Positions 23,255 through 33,318 of a stretch of DNA of 44,033 nucleotides are shown here, in pieces. Within the stretch, counting starts at the first letter, position 1, and each line of letters begins with the position of its first letter. Position numbers and translations under genes: made by a program. The stretch lies in assembly GCA_900316935.1 (NCBI GenBank), contig ONEW01000018.1:1-44033 (forward strand), in the 5' to 3' direction. The stretch is from an uncultured Selenomonadales bacterium (GTDB lineage: Bacteria; Bacillota; Negativicutes; Acidaminococcales; Acidaminococcaceae). The notes beneath the pieces are model-generated. The model made no database searches, was not told the DNA's origin, and was given only the letters and a program-made list of their open reading frames with translations.

Positions 23255-26200
23255 ATGGGAGACATCAAACGTATTTTTGTGGAAAAGAAGGAAGCCTTTG
23301 CCGTGGAAGCAAACGGTCTGCTGGCAGACCTGCGTGACAATCTGCGCCTGAGCGGACTGCAACATGTCCGTATCCTGGCCCGGTACGATGTCATGGGCTT
23401 GTCGGGCCGGGAATTCGCGGAAGCCAGGAAACTGGTCCTTTCCGAACCCCCCGTGGACACGGTGACGGAAACACTCGTGACGGCGCCGGACGAGAAGGCC
23501 TTCGCCATCGAACTGCTGCCCGGTCAGTACGACCAGCGCGAGGATTTCGCGGAGCAGTGCATCCAGTTGATTTCCCAGAACAAGAAGCCCGTGGTGTCGG
23601 CCGCCAAGGTCTTCGTCCTCCAGGGATCCCTGACGGATGCGGAATTCACCGCCGTCAAAAAGTATCTGATCAACCCCATCGAGGCCCGGGAAGCGGCCAT
23701 GGAGAAGCCGGAAACCCTGGAAGATACGTGGGCGGAACCGGCCGATGTAGCCCGTATGGACGGGTTTCCCGACCTGGACAAAGACGCCGTGGCTGCCCTG
23801 CGGCAGAAACTGGGCCTGGCCATGAGCGTGGAGGACCTGCTCTGGATACAGACGTATTTTAAAGAAGAAGAAAGACGCGTGCCGACCATTACGGAAATCC
23901 GGGTGCTGGATACGTACTGGTCCGACCATTGCCGTCATACGACGTTCATGACCAACCTGGACGACATCGCCATTGAGCCGGGCGTCTACGCCAAACCGGT
24001 GGAAGAGGCGTTCCGCGCCTACCTGGCGGCCCGCGACGAAGTGTACGGCAAGGACACGGAGCGGCCCATCACGCTGATGGACATGGCCTGCATCGCGACA
24101 AAGAAACTGAAGAAGGAAGGCAAGTTCCCCGACAACGACGACTCCGAAGAAATCAACGCCTGCTCCATCGTCGTGCCCATCGAGGTGGACGGCAAAAAAG
24201 AGGAATGGCTCGTCATGTTCAAGAACGAGACCCATAACCACCCGACGGAAATCGAACCGTTTGGCGGCGCGGCCACGTGCCTCGGCGGCGCTATCCGCGA
24301 TCCCCTGTCGGGCCGTGCCTACGTGTACCAGGCCATGCGCGTCACTGGTGCCGGCGACCCTCGTGTACCTATTGAAAAGACCCTGCCCGGCAAGCTGCCG
24401 CAGCGCAAGCTGACCATCGGTGCCGCCGCGGGCTACAGCTCTTACGGCAACCAGATCGGCCTGGCGACCGGCCAGGTGCAGGAATACTACAATGACCGTT
24501 TCGTGGCGAAACGCATGGAAATCGGTGCCGTCATGGGGGCCGCGCCGAAAAACGCCGTCCTCCGCAAACGGCCGGAACCGGGCGACCTGATCGTCCTGCT
24601 GGGCGGCCGGACGGGCCGTGACGGCATCGGCGGCGCCACTGGCTCTTCAAAGGAACATACGGTGAACTCCCTGGCGGAATGCGGTTCCGAAGTGCAGAAA
24701 GGCAACCCGCCGACGGAACGCAAGATCCAGCGCCTCTTCCGGAATCCCGAAGTGGCCCGGCTGATCAAACGCTGCAACGACTTCGGCGCCGGCGGCGTAT
24801 CCGTCGCTATCGGCGAACTGGCAGACGGCTTGCACATCAACCTGGACAAAGTGACGAAGAAGTACGCCGGTCTGGACGGCACGGAACTGGCCATTTCCGA
24901 ATCGCAGGAACGCATGGCCGTCTGCATCGCTTCCGGCGACTGGGACAAGTTCTCTGCTTTCGCGGATAAAGAAAACCTGGAAGCGACGGTCGTCGCGACC
25001 GTCACGGAAGAACCGCGCCTCGTCATGTCCTGGCGCGGCGACAAGATCGTCGACATTTCCCGCAGATTCCTCGACACGAACGGCGTGGCGCAGCATGCCA
25101 AGGCTGTCGTGCAGGCAGTGACGGGGGATTCCGTGTTCGACAAGGTGCCGGACGCCGTTACGGAGGCACCGGACCTGCATGGGGCCTGGCTGGCCAATCT
25201 GGGGCGCCTGAACGTGTGCAGCGAAAAGGGCCTGTCGGAACGGTTCGACAGCACCATCGGGCGGGCGACGGTCCAGATGCCTTTCGGCGGCCGGACGCAG
25301 CTGACGCCGGCCCAGGGCATGGTGGCCCAGATTCCCGTGCTGCATGGCCATACGGATGCAGCTTCCCTCATGGCCCACGGCTACAATCCCGACGTGGCCT
25401 GCTGGAGCCCTTTCCACGGCGCCATGTACGCCGTCACGCAATCCCTGGTCAAGGCCGTGGCCCTGGGGGCCGACCCGGATACGCTGCGCCTGACCTTGCA
25501 GGAATATTTCCAGAGCATGAAGGCCCCTTCCGACTGGGGCCTGCCGGTGGCGGCCCTGCTGGGCGCCAACCTGGTGCTCGAAAAGATGGAGGTCCCCGCC
25601 GTGGGCGGCAAGGACTCCATGTCCGGTACGTTCAACGACGAACTCAACGTACCGCCCACGCTCGTCTCCTTCGCCGTCAACGTCATTGACGGCCGCAAGA
25701 CCGTGACTTCGGAATTCAAACAGGCCGGGGACAAGGTCGTCTTCCTGAGCACGCCGCTCCTGGAAGGCGCCATCCTCGACTTCGACGCCCTGCGCCGCAA
25801 TCTGCGCACGGTCCACCAGCTCATGCTGGACGGCCGTATCCGCGCGGCGGCCGCGGTGGAAGAGGGCGGTATCGCGGCGGACATCACGAAGATGACCCTG
25901 GGCAACACCCTGGGCTTCTCCTTCATCAAACCGTTCCCTCACACGGAAAGCCTTTTCAGCCTCCAGCCCGGCGGCCTGCTGCTCGAAGTGGCGGCCAATG
26001 CCGACACGGATGCCATGTTCGGCGGCCTGGACCACCTGGTGCTGGGCTATGTGACGGAAAAACCGGAAATCCGCCTGAATGATACGGCCTGGACGAATGC
26101 GGAACTGACGGAAGCCTGGACGAAACCGCTGGACAAGGTGTTTCCGGCTAAAGCGCCGGTCGCCGACACGCCGTCCGACCTGCAGGATATGCCCCTGTAC

Positions 26201-27037
26201 CATCAGGAACTGCCGCTGACGGCGCCGTTCTCCCTGGCGGTACCGAAGGTCTTCATTCCGGTCTTTCCGGGCCAGAACTGCGAATACGATTCGGCCCGGG
26301 CCTTTGAAAAGGCCGGTGCCGCTACGGATACCTTTGTCGTGCGCAACCTGACGCCGAAAGCCATTGAAGAAACGATCGAAGCCATGGTGAAAGGCATCCG
26401 GGACGCCCAGATCATCATGCTGCCCGGCGGCTTCAGCGCCGGCGACGAACCGGACGGCAGCGGCAAGTTCATTGCCACCATGTTCCGCAACCCGCGCATC
26501 GCCGAGGCGGTCAACGACCTGCTGCAGAACCGGGACGGCCTCATGCTGGGCATTTGCAACGGCTTCCAGGCCCTCATCAAACTGGGTCTCGTGCCATACG
26601 GCGAAATCCGTCCGCTCGAAGCCGATTCTCCGACACTGACCTTCAACACCATCGGCCGCCATGTGTCGCAGATGGTCTATACCCGCATCGTTTCCAACAA
26701 GTCGCCGTGGCTCAGTCTGGTTGAACCCGGTGACGTCCACGCCATTGCCGTATCCCACGGCGAAGGCCGTTTCTACGCACCGGCCGATACGATCCGCAAA
26801 CTGTTCCGGAACGGGCAGGTGGCGACGCAGTACGTGGACCTGGACGGGAAACCGGCCATGGACAGCCCCTTCAACCCGAACGGCTCCCTGTATGCCGTCG
26901 AAGGCATCACCAGCCCCGACGGCCGGGTCCTCGGCAAGATGGGCCACAGCGAACGCTACATTCCCGGCCTGATGCAGAACATTTACGGCGAAAAAGACCA
27001 GCACCTCTTCGAAGCCGGCGTGCAGTACTTTAAGTGA
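23255..27037 (+). CDS. purL: Phosphoribosylformylglycinamidine synthase, single-chain form
   Basis: Converts FGAR, glutamine and ATP to FGAM in purine synthesis. It has 1260 residues, the long fused form that combines the PurS-like, PurL and PurQ parts. An N-terminal PurS-like segment is followed by the two AIR-synthase-like halves (KNETHNHPTEIEPFGGAATCLGG; later GGKDSMSGTFNDELNVPPTLVSF) and a C-terminal class I glutaminase (FPGQNCEYDSARAFEKAGA, LPGGFSAGDEP, the nucleophile Cys1101 in GICNGFQALIKLG, then SHGEGRF). ATG 23255 follows GGAGG; an upstream in-frame ATG lacks a ribosome site. It has its own promoter and stands apart from other pur genes. Confidence 0.97.
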   Translation: MGDIKRIFVEKKEAFAVEANGLLADLRDNLRLSGLQHVRILARYDVMGLSGREFAEARKLVLSEPPVDTVTETLVTAPDEKAFAIELLPGQYDQREDFAEQCIQLISQNKKPVVSAAKVFVLQGSLTDAEFTAVKKYLINPIEAREAAMEKPETLEDTWAEPADVARMDGFPDLDKDAVAALRQKLGLAMSVEDLLWIQTYFKEEERRVPTITEIRVLDTYWSDHCRHTTFMTNLDDIAIEPGVYAKPVEEAFRAYLAARDEVYGKDTERPITLMDMACIATKKLKKEGKFPDNDDSEEINACSIVVPIEVDGKKEEWLVMFKNETHNHPTEIEPFGGAATCLGGAIRDPLSGRAYVYQAMRVTGAGDPRVPIEKTLPGKLPQRKLTIGAAAGYSSYGNQIGLATGQVQEYYNDRFVAKRMEIGAVMGAAPKNAVLRKRPEPGDLIVLLGGRTGRDGIGGATGSSKEHTVNSLAECGSEVQKGNPPTERKIQRLFRNPEVARLIKRCNDFGAGGVSVAIGELADGLHINLDKVTKKYAGLDGTELAISESQERMAVCIASGDWDKFSAFADKENLEATVVATVTEEPRLVMSWRGDKIVDISRRFLDTNGVAQHAKAVVQAVTGDSVFDKVPDAVTEAPDLHGAWLANLGRLNVCSEKGLSERFDSTIGRATVQMPFGGRTQLTPAQGMVAQIPVLHGHTDAASLMAHGYNPDVACWSPFHGAMYAVTQSLVKAVALGADPDTLRLTLQEYFQSMKAPSDWGLPVAALLGANLVLEKMEVPAVGGKDSMSGTFNDELNVPPTLVSFAVNVIDGRKTVTSEFKQAGDKVVFLSTPLLEGAILDFDALRRNLRTVHQLMLDGRIRAAAAVEEGGIAADITKMTLGNTLGFSFIKPFPHTESLFSLQPGGLLLEVAANADTDAMFGGLDHLVLGYVTEKPEIRLNDTAWTNAELTEAWTKPLDKVFPAKAPVADTPSDLQDMPLYHQELPLTAPFSLAVPKVFIPVFPGQNCEYDSARAFEKAGAATDTFVVRNLTPKAIEETIEAMVKGIRDAQIIMLPGGFSAGDEPDGSGKFIATMFRNPRIAEAVNDLLQNRDGLMLGICNGFQALIKLGLVPYGEIRPLEADSPTLTFNTIGRHVSQMVYTRIVSNKSPWLSLVEPGDVHAIAVSHGEGRFYAPADTIRKLFRNGQVATQYVDLDGKPAMDSPFNPNGSLYAVEGITSPDGRVLGKMGHSERYIPGLMQNIYGEKDQHLFEAGVQYFK

Positions 27038-27105
27038 ACGGCAGGGGAGCGTCTGCTTTTGTGTCCCTGCAGTTCAGTAAAATCATTGAAAATCAGGAGT
27101 TTCTT

Positions 27106-27142
27106 CATCGCCAGACGGTAATCCGTTTGGCGATGTCTTTCT
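27106..27142 (+). terminator. Probable terminator after purL
   Basis: A 13-bp stem (27106-27118 with 27123-27135, one G-U pair) with a four-base loop, followed by a T-rich TCTTTCT. Another long stem-loop, which includes the purL stop codon, spans 27035-27076 but lacks a T tract. Confidence 0.7.
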
Positions 27143-27173
27143 ATGCCTGATATGGGGTTTCGGATTTTTCCAT

Positions 27174-27216
27174 AAAAAATAACCTCCAGGTAAGTTACGG
27201 ATGTCTTACCTGGAGG
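27174..27216 (-). terminator. Intrinsic terminator of the ribbon-helix-helix gene
   Basis: A perfect 12-bp inverted repeat (27183-27194 with 27205-27216, ten-base loop). On the minus strand it runs into TTATTTTTTATG. It terminates the leftward gene that converges on purL. Confidence 0.9.
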
Positions 27217-27282
27217 CAGCATATCAGGAATGTCCCCTGTCTTTCGTCTTTCCGCAGGCGGAGGCAGGGATTCTGCGGCCTG

Positions 27283-27558
27283 TCACTTGTTGAACTTGAA
27301 CAAGACGCCGCTCACGGGCCGGCTTCCCTGGTTTTTGGCCAGATCTTTCGCGGTCTGTGTGTCCCTGTATTCCGAAGCATTTTCTTCCTCAATATGGATG
27401 CGGCCCCGTTTGCTCTCGAAATCATCGATGACCCATTTCAGGATCTGCTCGATTTCCTTGTTGACGGAGCGACCGTTCATTTCTGCGATGTATTTCATCT
27501 TCGCCATGATGAGGGGATGGATGCGGAGCGTAAAGCGGGATTGTTCCATGGCACACAT
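27283..27558 (-). CDS. Arc-like ribbon-helix-helix DNA-binding protein
   Basis: A 91-residue protein whose first half is a ribbon-helix-helix domain of the Arc/MetJ type: strand SRFTLRIHP, helix IMAKMKYIAEMNG, turn RSVNKEIEQILKWVIDDFE. The second half is a charged tail (ESKRGRIHIEEENASEYRD...) with no recognised domain. The start at 27558 follows AAGGAGG by seven bases. No toxin-like gene adjoins it, so it is not an obvious antitoxin. It is a solitary leftward gene between two rightward ones, with its own consensus promoter, operator-like repeats and terminator, which fits a small autoregulated repressor. Confidence 0.85.
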   Translation of the reverse strand: MCAMEQSRFTLRIHPLIMAKMKYIAEMNGRSVNKEIEQILKWVIDDFESKRGRIHIEEENASEYRDTQTAKDLAKNQGSRPVSGVLFKFNK

Positions 27559-27576
27559 GTTAAAGCCTCCTTCGGG

Positions 27577-27638
27577 ATGACGCCATTTCAATGTCATATT
27601 TCCAACTTCATTATAGTGAATTTGGGCTGAAATGACAA
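27577..27638 (-). promoter_or_regulatory. Promoter and operator-like repeats of the ribbon-helix-helix gene
   Basis: On the minus strand TTGTCA (27638-27633) and TATAAT (27615-27610) are spaced by 17 bp. Three copies of an ATGAC half-site surround it: ATGAC at 27577-27581 facing GTCAT at 27593-27597, and ATGACA at 27632-27637 on the -35. These are candidate sites for autorepression by the encoded protein. Confidence 0.6.
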
Positions 27639-27732
27639 GACACCGGAAAAGGAATCCCTGTTGTCACCGGTCGAATTATGATAAAATAGGGATGTGTGTG
27701 AAAAGTCTAGTTACCGAAAAGGAGTTATAACA

Positions 27733-30672
27733 TTGCAGAATCTGAATTTGGAAGCCGCAAAGCAGGCCGCGGCCAAAGGCGGCTTTGAAATTGTCAAGGC
27801 ACAGTTCGTGCCTGAAGTGAATTCCCGCGTGTATTTGATGAACCACAAGGTCAGCGGGGCCCGTCTCCTGTTCCTTGCCAATGATGACGACAACAAGGTC
27901 TTCGATATCGGGTTCCGGACACCGCCGTCCGACGACACGGGCGTGGCGCATATCCTGGAACATTCCACCCTGTGCGGGTCGCGGAAATATCACGTCAAGG
28001 AACCCTTCGTCGAACTGGTCAAAGGGTCGCTGAACACGTTCCTCAACGCCATGACCTATCCCGACAAGACGGTCTATCCTGTGGCAAGCCGCAATGCGAA
28101 GGATTTCCGCAACCTGATGGACGTCTATCTGGATGCCGTGTTCTATCCGCTGCTGCGGGAAAACAAGTATGCCCTGAAACAGGAAGGCTGGCACTATGAA
28201 ATGAAGGAGCCGTCGGATCCCCTGGTCTGGAACGGCGTCGTCTACAATGAAATGAAGGGCGTCTATTCCGCACCGGACGCCCTGCTTGAATACTACGGTA
28301 AAAAGATGCTGTTCCCCGATTCGCCGTACCGTTTTGAATCAGGCGGCCTGCCGGAAGCCATCCATAACCTGACGCAGGAAGCTTTCGTGAACTTCCACAG
28401 CACCTACTACAGCCCGGAAAATTCCTACATCTACTTATATGGCGACATGGATATGGCGGACACGCTGGCATTCCTTGACTCCTACCTGAAGGATTTCCCC
28501 AAAACAGGGGAGGTCCATTCGGAAATCCCCTTGCAGAAACCCTTCGACAAAACCGTGGAATACGAGGGAACCTATTCCGTGCCGGCCGGCGAAGCGACGG
28601 AAGGGAAGACCTTCCACGAAGTGCAGATCGTCGTATCGGACATGCGGGACCTGAAGACGACCTTCGCCATGAAGATACTTGAATCGGTCCTGCTGGAATC
28701 GGAATCGGCACCCCTGCGGCGGGCCCTGCTCGACGCCGGTGTGGCCGCGGATATCACGGGCGGTTTCAGCGGCAGCATGCTCCAGCCGGTCTTCAGCGTG
28801 CGCGCTTCCGGCAGTGACAAGAAGAACAAGGAGCCCTTCATCAAGGCCCTGTACCATACCCTGCAGAAGATCAGCCGCGAAGGCATCGACAAAGAGCTGT
28901 TGGAATCGGCCCTCAATGCGACGGAATTCAAGCTGCGGGAAGCCGATTTCGGGCCTTACCCGAAGGGACTCATCTTCGGCCTCGACATCATGGACAGCTG
29001 GATTTACGACACCGACCCCTTCCAAGCCATGCGGTATGAAAAGACCCTGAAGGAACTGCGGGACGCCATCCCGACCCGGTATTACGAATCCCTGATTGAG
29101 ACGAACCTGTTGGACAACACGCACCGCGTCATTCTGACCCTGGCCCCGGAGCCGGGCAAGGAGGAACGGGAACAGGCGGCCCAGGCGGCCGCGCTGGCGG
29201 AATACCGGAAGACCCTGAGCGACGCGGAACTGGAAGGGTTCTGCGAGGAATGTGCCGAACTGCACCGCAGACAGGGTGAACCCGACGCACCGGAAGACCT
29301 GGAATCCATCCCGCTGCTGAAACGGGCGGATATCCGCCGGAAGGCGGAATGCCTTTGTGTGGAGGAAGAGCAGGCCGGCGGCGGCACGCTGTTGTACCAG
29401 GCCCTGCCGACGAACAAGATTACCTACCTGGACTGGTATTTCGATGTGTCCGGCCTGGATCCGGCCCTGCTGCCGTACTGCAGCCTGCTGAGCGATGTGC
29501 TGGGCAAGTTCGACACGCAGGAATACAGCTATGCGGACCTGGCCAAATACACGGCCATGTATACGGGCGGCATCGATCTGGACTTCGTGTCCATGGGGGA
29601 AACGGGCGACTGCGACAAATATTCCCTGTACTTCGTCATGAAGGCGAAATGCCTGACGGCCAAGCTGCCCGAACTTTTCAGGATCATCCGCGCCTTCAGC
29701 GTGCATACCCTGTTCGAGGACAAGGGGCGCCTGAAGGAACTCATCGGCCAGATCAAGACCGACTGGGACAACAACTTCTTCGAACGCGGCCAGTCCGTCG
29801 CCCTGACGCGGCTGGGGTCTTATTTCTCCGCCTGCACACGCGTGACGGAACAGGACTATTTTTCCTATTATGAATTCCTGAAACACCTGACGGAAAATCT
29901 GGACGCGGAGCTGGACCATGTCCTCGCCGTCCTGAAACGCCTCGTGGGCTGTTTCTTCAACAAGACCCGTTACGTGCTGTCCTACAGTTGCGACGCCTGC
30001 GACCGGGCAACGGTGCGCGCGGCGGCCCTGGAGTATGCGGCCGGCCTGCCGGACAGCGATATTGCAGGCAGACCCGTCGTGCCCTTTGCGGCACCGGGTC
30101 ACAACGAAGCCATCGCGACAGCCGGCAAGGTACAGTATGTGACGGCTGGCGGCGACTTCATCCGCCACGGATTCCACTACACGGGCGCCATGCTGGTGCT
30201 GTCCACCATGCTGCGCTACGACTACCTGTGGACGAAGATCCGTGTCCAAGGAGGGGCCTATGGAGCCAATGCGACCTTTGAACGCAACGGCGCCATGGTA
30301 TTGTCCACCTACCGCGACCCCCAGTTGGAAAACAGTCTCCGTACTTTTGCGGAACTGCCGGCCTGGCTGCGGGGCGTGCAGCTTTCGCCGCGGGAGATGA
30401 CCAAATACGTCATCGGGACCATGAGCGGTGTCGACGTGCCTCTGACGAATTCCCTCAAGGTTTCCCAGGCCGCCATCCGCCGCTTCTGGAAAGTGACGGA
30501 CGCCATGCGGCAGCAGACCCGCGAGGAGATTCTCGACGTGACGCCGGAAGCAATCCGTGCCCTGGCCGATGTGGCAGAAGCCGTCCTGAAAGACCGCCAT
30601 ATCTGCGTCGTCGGCGGACAGGCCGCCATCGACGGGGCTCGGGGCGAATTCGAAGCCGTCCTGAAGGCATGA
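27733..30672 (+). CDS. M16C family zinc peptidase (presequence protease/insulinase type)
   Basis: A large two-halved insulinase-family peptidase of 979 residues. The inverted zinc motif HILEH is at 73-77 with the third ligand region in VVYNEMKGVYS; the second half (TYLDWYFDVSGLDPALLPYCSLLSD...) is the non-catalytic mate, as in PreP/Cym1 enzymes that clear short peptides. It has no signal peptide, so it is cytoplasmic. The start is taken as TTG at 27733, eight bases after AAAAGGAG; a GTG 39 bases upstream would precede that ribosome site. A TTGTCA element with a TAAAAT -10 at 27661-27687 may be its promoter, although the spacer is short. Confidence 0.92.
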   Translation: MQNLNLEAAKQAAAKGGFEIVKAQFVPEVNSRVYLMNHKVSGARLLFLANDDDNKVFDIGFRTPPSDDTGVAHILEHSTLCGSRKYHVKEPFVELVKGSLNTFLNAMTYPDKTVYPVASRNAKDFRNLMDVYLDAVFYPLLRENKYALKQEGWHYEMKEPSDPLVWNGVVYNEMKGVYSAPDALLEYYGKKMLFPDSPYRFESGGLPEAIHNLTQEAFVNFHSTYYSPENSYIYLYGDMDMADTLAFLDSYLKDFPKTGEVHSEIPLQKPFDKTVEYEGTYSVPAGEATEGKTFHEVQIVVSDMRDLKTTFAMKILESVLLESESAPLRRALLDAGVAADITGGFSGSMLQPVFSVRASGSDKKNKEPFIKALYHTLQKISREGIDKELLESALNATEFKLREADFGPYPKGLIFGLDIMDSWIYDTDPFQAMRYEKTLKELRDAIPTRYYESLIETNLLDNTHRVILTLAPEPGKEEREQAAQAAALAEYRKTLSDAELEGFCEECAELHRRQGEPDAPEDLESIPLLKRADIRRKAECLCVEEEQAGGGTLLYQALPTNKITYLDWYFDVSGLDPALLPYCSLLSDVLGKFDTQEYSYADLAKYTAMYTGGIDLDFVSMGETGDCDKYSLYFVMKAKCLTAKLPELFRIIRAFSVHTLFEDKGRLKELIGQIKTDWDNNFFERGQSVALTRLGSYFSACTRVTEQDYFSYYEFLKHLTENLDAELDHVLAVLKRLVGCFFNKTRYVLSYSCDACDRATVRAAALEYAAGLPDSDIAGRPVVPFAAPGHNEAIATAGKVQYVTAGGDFIRHGFHYTGAMLVLSTMLRYDYLWTKIRVQGGAYGANATFERNGAMVLSTYRDPQLENSLRTFAELPAWLRGVQLSPREMTKYVIGTMSGVDVPLTNSLKVSQAAIRRFWKVTDAMRQQTREEILDVTPEAIRALADVAEAVLKDRHICVVGGQAAIDGARGEFEAVLKA

Positions 30673-30705
30673 GGCCGGAGCCGTCCCTATTCTGATAAAT
30701 CCCAG

Positions 30706-30734
30706 TTGACCGGAACTGTTACAAACTTTATAAT
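30706..30734 (+). promoter_or_regulatory. pnp promoter
   Basis: TTGACC (30706-30711) and TATAAT (30729-30734), 17-bp spacer. The leader of about 90 nt contains a perfect TTGTGC-tct-GCACAA hairpin near 30778-30792, perhaps relevant to autoregulation, which is known for pnp in other bacteria. No rpsO gene precedes it. Confidence 0.85.
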
Positions 30735-30827
30735 ATATGTGTTATGTTATTTTTTAGGCAGTTTCCCATTTTTTTATAGTTGTGCTCTGCACAAAGTTTG
30801 TAAAGAAGCAGTGATAGGAGGAAAAAG

Positions 30828-32906
30828 ATGAACAGTTACACAATGGACCTGGGAGGCAGACCGCTTACCCTCGAATTCGGTGAAGTCTGCAAACAGGCGA
30901 ACGGCGGCCTGCTCGTACGCTATGGCGATACGGTGGTGGTAGTGGCCGCGACGGGTACCAAGACCCCGCGGGAAGGCGTGGATTTCTTCCCCCTGACCGT
31001 CGACTTTGAAGAAAAGATGTACGCCGTAGGCAAGATTCCCGGCGGTTTCATTAAACGCGAAGGACGTCCGAGCACGCATGCCATCCTGACGAGCCGCCTC
31101 ATCGACCGTCCCATCCGCCCCATGTTCCCCGAAGGCTACCATAACGATGTGCAGATTGTCTGCACGGCTGTTTCCGTAGACCCCGACAATGCCCCGGACA
31201 TTCCCGGCATGATTGGTGCTTCCGCAGCCCTGTGCGTATCCGACATCCCCTTCCTGGGACCCATTGCCGGTGTACGCGTCGGCCTGGTGGACGGCAAATT
31301 CATCGTCAACCCGACGGTGGAACAGTTCAAGGTCAGCCGCCTGAACCTGGCCGTTGCCGGCACGAAGGACGCCATCCTGATGGTCGAAGCCGGTGCAAAG
31401 GAAATTTCCGAACAGGAAATGCTGGACGCCATCTTCTTCGCCCATGAAAACATCCGGAAAATCTGCGACTTCCTCAGCAAGATCCAGGCCGAAATCGGCA
31501 AACCGAAGATGGAATTCACGCCTGTCCAGCCCCGGGAAGAACTGGTGAAGGAAATCGAGGAATACGGTTCCGCCAAACTGAAGGACGCCCTCATGGACGC
31601 CAACAAGCTGGAACGCGAAGCAAATGTCGACAAGGCCAAGAAGGAAATTGCCGAAGTATTCCTGGATAAATATCCTGACGAAGGCGCCGATGTCGCTTAC
31701 GTCATCCAGAAACTGGTCAAGAAGATCGTCCGCCATACCATCGCGGTGGAAAAGGTGCGTCCCGACGGCCGTGCCCTGGACGAAGTCCGCAAAGTGACGT
31801 GTCGCGTCGGCGTGCTGCCCCGTGTTCATGGTTCCGCCCTGTTCACCCGCGGCCAGACCCAGATCCTGAATGCCTGCACCCTGGCTCCGCTGCGCGAAGC
31901 ACAGATTATCGAAGGCCTGGGGCCGGAAGAAACCCAGCGTTACATTCACCAATACAACTTCCCGCCGTATTCCGTAGGCGAAACGAAACCCCTGCGCAGC
32001 CCGGGCCGCCGCGAAATCGGCCATGGCGCCCTGGCGGAACGCGCCCTGCTGCCCGTCATCCCGTCGGAAGATGAATTCCCGTACACCCTGCGCCTGGTGT
32101 CCGAAGTCCTGGAATCCAACGGTTCTTCCTCCATGGGTTCCGTCTGCGCCAGCACCTTGTCCCTGATGGATGCCGGCGTGCCCATCAAGGCTCCCGTAGC
32201 CGGCGTGGCCATGGGCCTCGTCAAAGACGGGGACTTCTTCACTATCCTGACCGATATCCAGGGCCTGGAAGACGCCCTGGGCGACATGGACTTCAAGGTG
32301 GCCGGCACGGCCCAGGGCATTACGGCCATGCAGATGGACATGAAGGTGCACGGCATCAACCGTGAAATCTTCGAACAGGCCCTGGCGCAGGCCAAACGGG
32401 GCCGCGAGTTCATCATGGGCAAGATGATGGAATGCATCAGCGCGCCGCGCAAGGAACTGTCCAAGTGGGCTCCGAAGATTACGTCCATCATGGTGGACCC
32501 GGACAAGATTGCAAAGATCATCGGGCCTGGCGGCAAGACCATCAAGAAGATCTGCGAAACCACCGGTGCCAAGATTGATATCGAGGAAACGGGCAAAGTC
32601 TACATCGCTTCTCCCGACACGGACGCCGTGGAAAAAGCCATCCAGGCCATCGACGGCCTGACAGCCGAAGCCGAGGTAGGCAAGATCTACACGGGCAAAG
32701 TCACCCGCATCATGAATTTCGGCGCCTTCGTCGAAATCCTGCCGGGGAAGGAAGGCCTGGTCCACATTTCCCAATTGTCCACGGAACACGTCGACAAGGT
32801 GGAAGATGTCGTGTCCGTCGGTGATGAAATCGCTGTCAAGTGCGTGGAAATCGACAACAAGGGCCGCATCAACCTGTCCCGCAAGGCTGTCCTGCAGGGT
32901 CGGTAA
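30828..32906 (+). CDS. pnp: Polyribonucleotide nucleotidyltransferase (PNPase)
   Basis: A phosphorolytic 3'-5' exoribonuclease and degradosome component, 692 residues. Two RNase PH domains (about 10-230 and 310-540) are joined by a helical linker. A KH domain follows ([20 protein letters not shown], with the GPGG loop), then an S1 domain ([27 protein letters not shown]) to the end. The full active site of the second PH half is in the region [32 protein letters not shown] precedes the ATG, and a strong terminator follows. Confidence 0.97.
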   Translation: MNSYTMDLGGRPLTLEFGEVCKQANGGLLVRYGDTVVVVAATGTKTPREGVDFFPLTVDFEEKMYAVGKIPGGFIKREGRPSTHAILTSRLIDRPIRPMFPEGYHNDVQIVCTAVSVDPDNAPDIPGMIGASAALCVSDIPFLGPIAGVRVGLVDGKFIVNPTVEQFKVSRLNLAVAGTKDAILMVEAGAKEISEQEMLDAIFFAHENIRKICDFLSKIQAEIGKPKMEFTPVQPREELVKEIEEYGSAKLKDALMDANKLEREANVDKAKKEIAEVFLDKYPDEGADVAYVIQKLVKKIVRHTIAVEKVRPDGRALDEVRKVTCRVGVLPRVHGSALFTRGQTQILNACTLAPLREAQIIEGLGPEETQRYIHQYNFPPYSVGETKPLRSPGRREIGHGALAERALLPVIPSEDEFPYTLRLVSEVLESNGSSSMGSVCASTLSLMDAGVPIKAPVAGVAMGLVKDGDFFTILTDIQGLEDALGDMDFKVAGTAQGITAMQMDMKVHGINREIFEQALAQAKRGREFIMGKMMECISAPRKELSKWAPKITSIMVDPDKIAKIIGPGGKTIKKICETTGAKIDIEETGKVYIASPDTDAVEKAIQAIDGLTAEAEVGKIYTGKVTRIMNFGAFVEILPGKEGLVHISQLSTEHVDKVEDVVSVGDEIAVKCVEIDNKGRINLSRKAVLQGR

Positions 32907-32919
32907 TAGGCAAAACCAG

Positions 32920-32958
32920 ACAGCACAGGAGGGAAGCCCCCTTCCTGTGCTGTTTTTT
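32920..32958 (+). terminator. Intrinsic terminator after pnp
   Basis: ACAGCACAGGA (32920-32930) pairs perfectly with TCCTGTGCTGT (32943-32953), followed by six T. Confidence 0.93.
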
Positions 32959-32982
32959 GTGTCCCCGTTATGCCCTGGTTTA

Positions 32983-32991
32983 TGGTACAAT
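32983..32991 (+). promoter_or_regulatory. Possible extended -10 promoter for the 86-residue protein gene
   Basis: TGG-TACAAT (TG at 32983, TACAAT at 32986-32991) about 40 bases before the gene, just after the pnp terminator. There is no clear -35. Confidence 0.5.
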
Positions 32992-33028
32992 GAGGGCAGG
33001 AAAGCATTTTCAGGCGGGAGGTGGAACC

Positions 33029-33289
33029 ATGAACCTGTATATTTGGCGGCACAACAAGACCTATCATTCCCATAGTATGATTGACGAACCGTGCGTCCTC
33101 AATGAGTTTTACCTGGATGCCCTGGCCGTTGTGGCGGCCCCGTCGGTGGATGAGGCGCTGCAGATGCTGGCAGCCCGGAACGAAGGCTGGCGGGTGGAAG
33201 ACCTGCGCAAGCTGGAGCCCCAGGTCATTCCCCTGGATGAGGGCGGCGTCGTGTTCACCCAGGTCCGCGGCGCCATCGACCACCTGTGA
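33029..33289 (+). CDS. Small protein of unknown function
   Basis: An 86-residue protein I do not recognise. It begins MNLYIWRHNKTYHSHSMIDEP, with three His and several aromatics. It continues with a helix-like FYLDALAVVAAPSVDEALQMLAA and ends with EVxxxRKLEPQVIPLDEGGVVFTQVRGAIDHL-type strands. It has no signal peptide or membrane segment. GGGAGGTGGAACC gives a strong ribosome site, which together with gene-like composition supports translation. It sits between the pnp terminator and dut, 29 bases before dut, and probably heads a transcript with dut and the glycosylase. Confidence 0.75.
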   Translation: MNLYIWRHNKTYHSHSMIDEPCVLNEFYLDALAVVAAPSVDEALQMLAARNEGWRVEDLRKLEPQVIPLDEGGVVFTQVRGAIDHL

Positions 33290-33318
33290 CAAAAAACGGT
33301 AAAGGAGCGTCAATTGAT

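Noticed and set aside
27035..27076. Stem-loop containing the purL stop codon considered as the purL terminator
   Set aside because: It has a long stem but no T tract; the hairpin at 27106-27135 is the better candidate.
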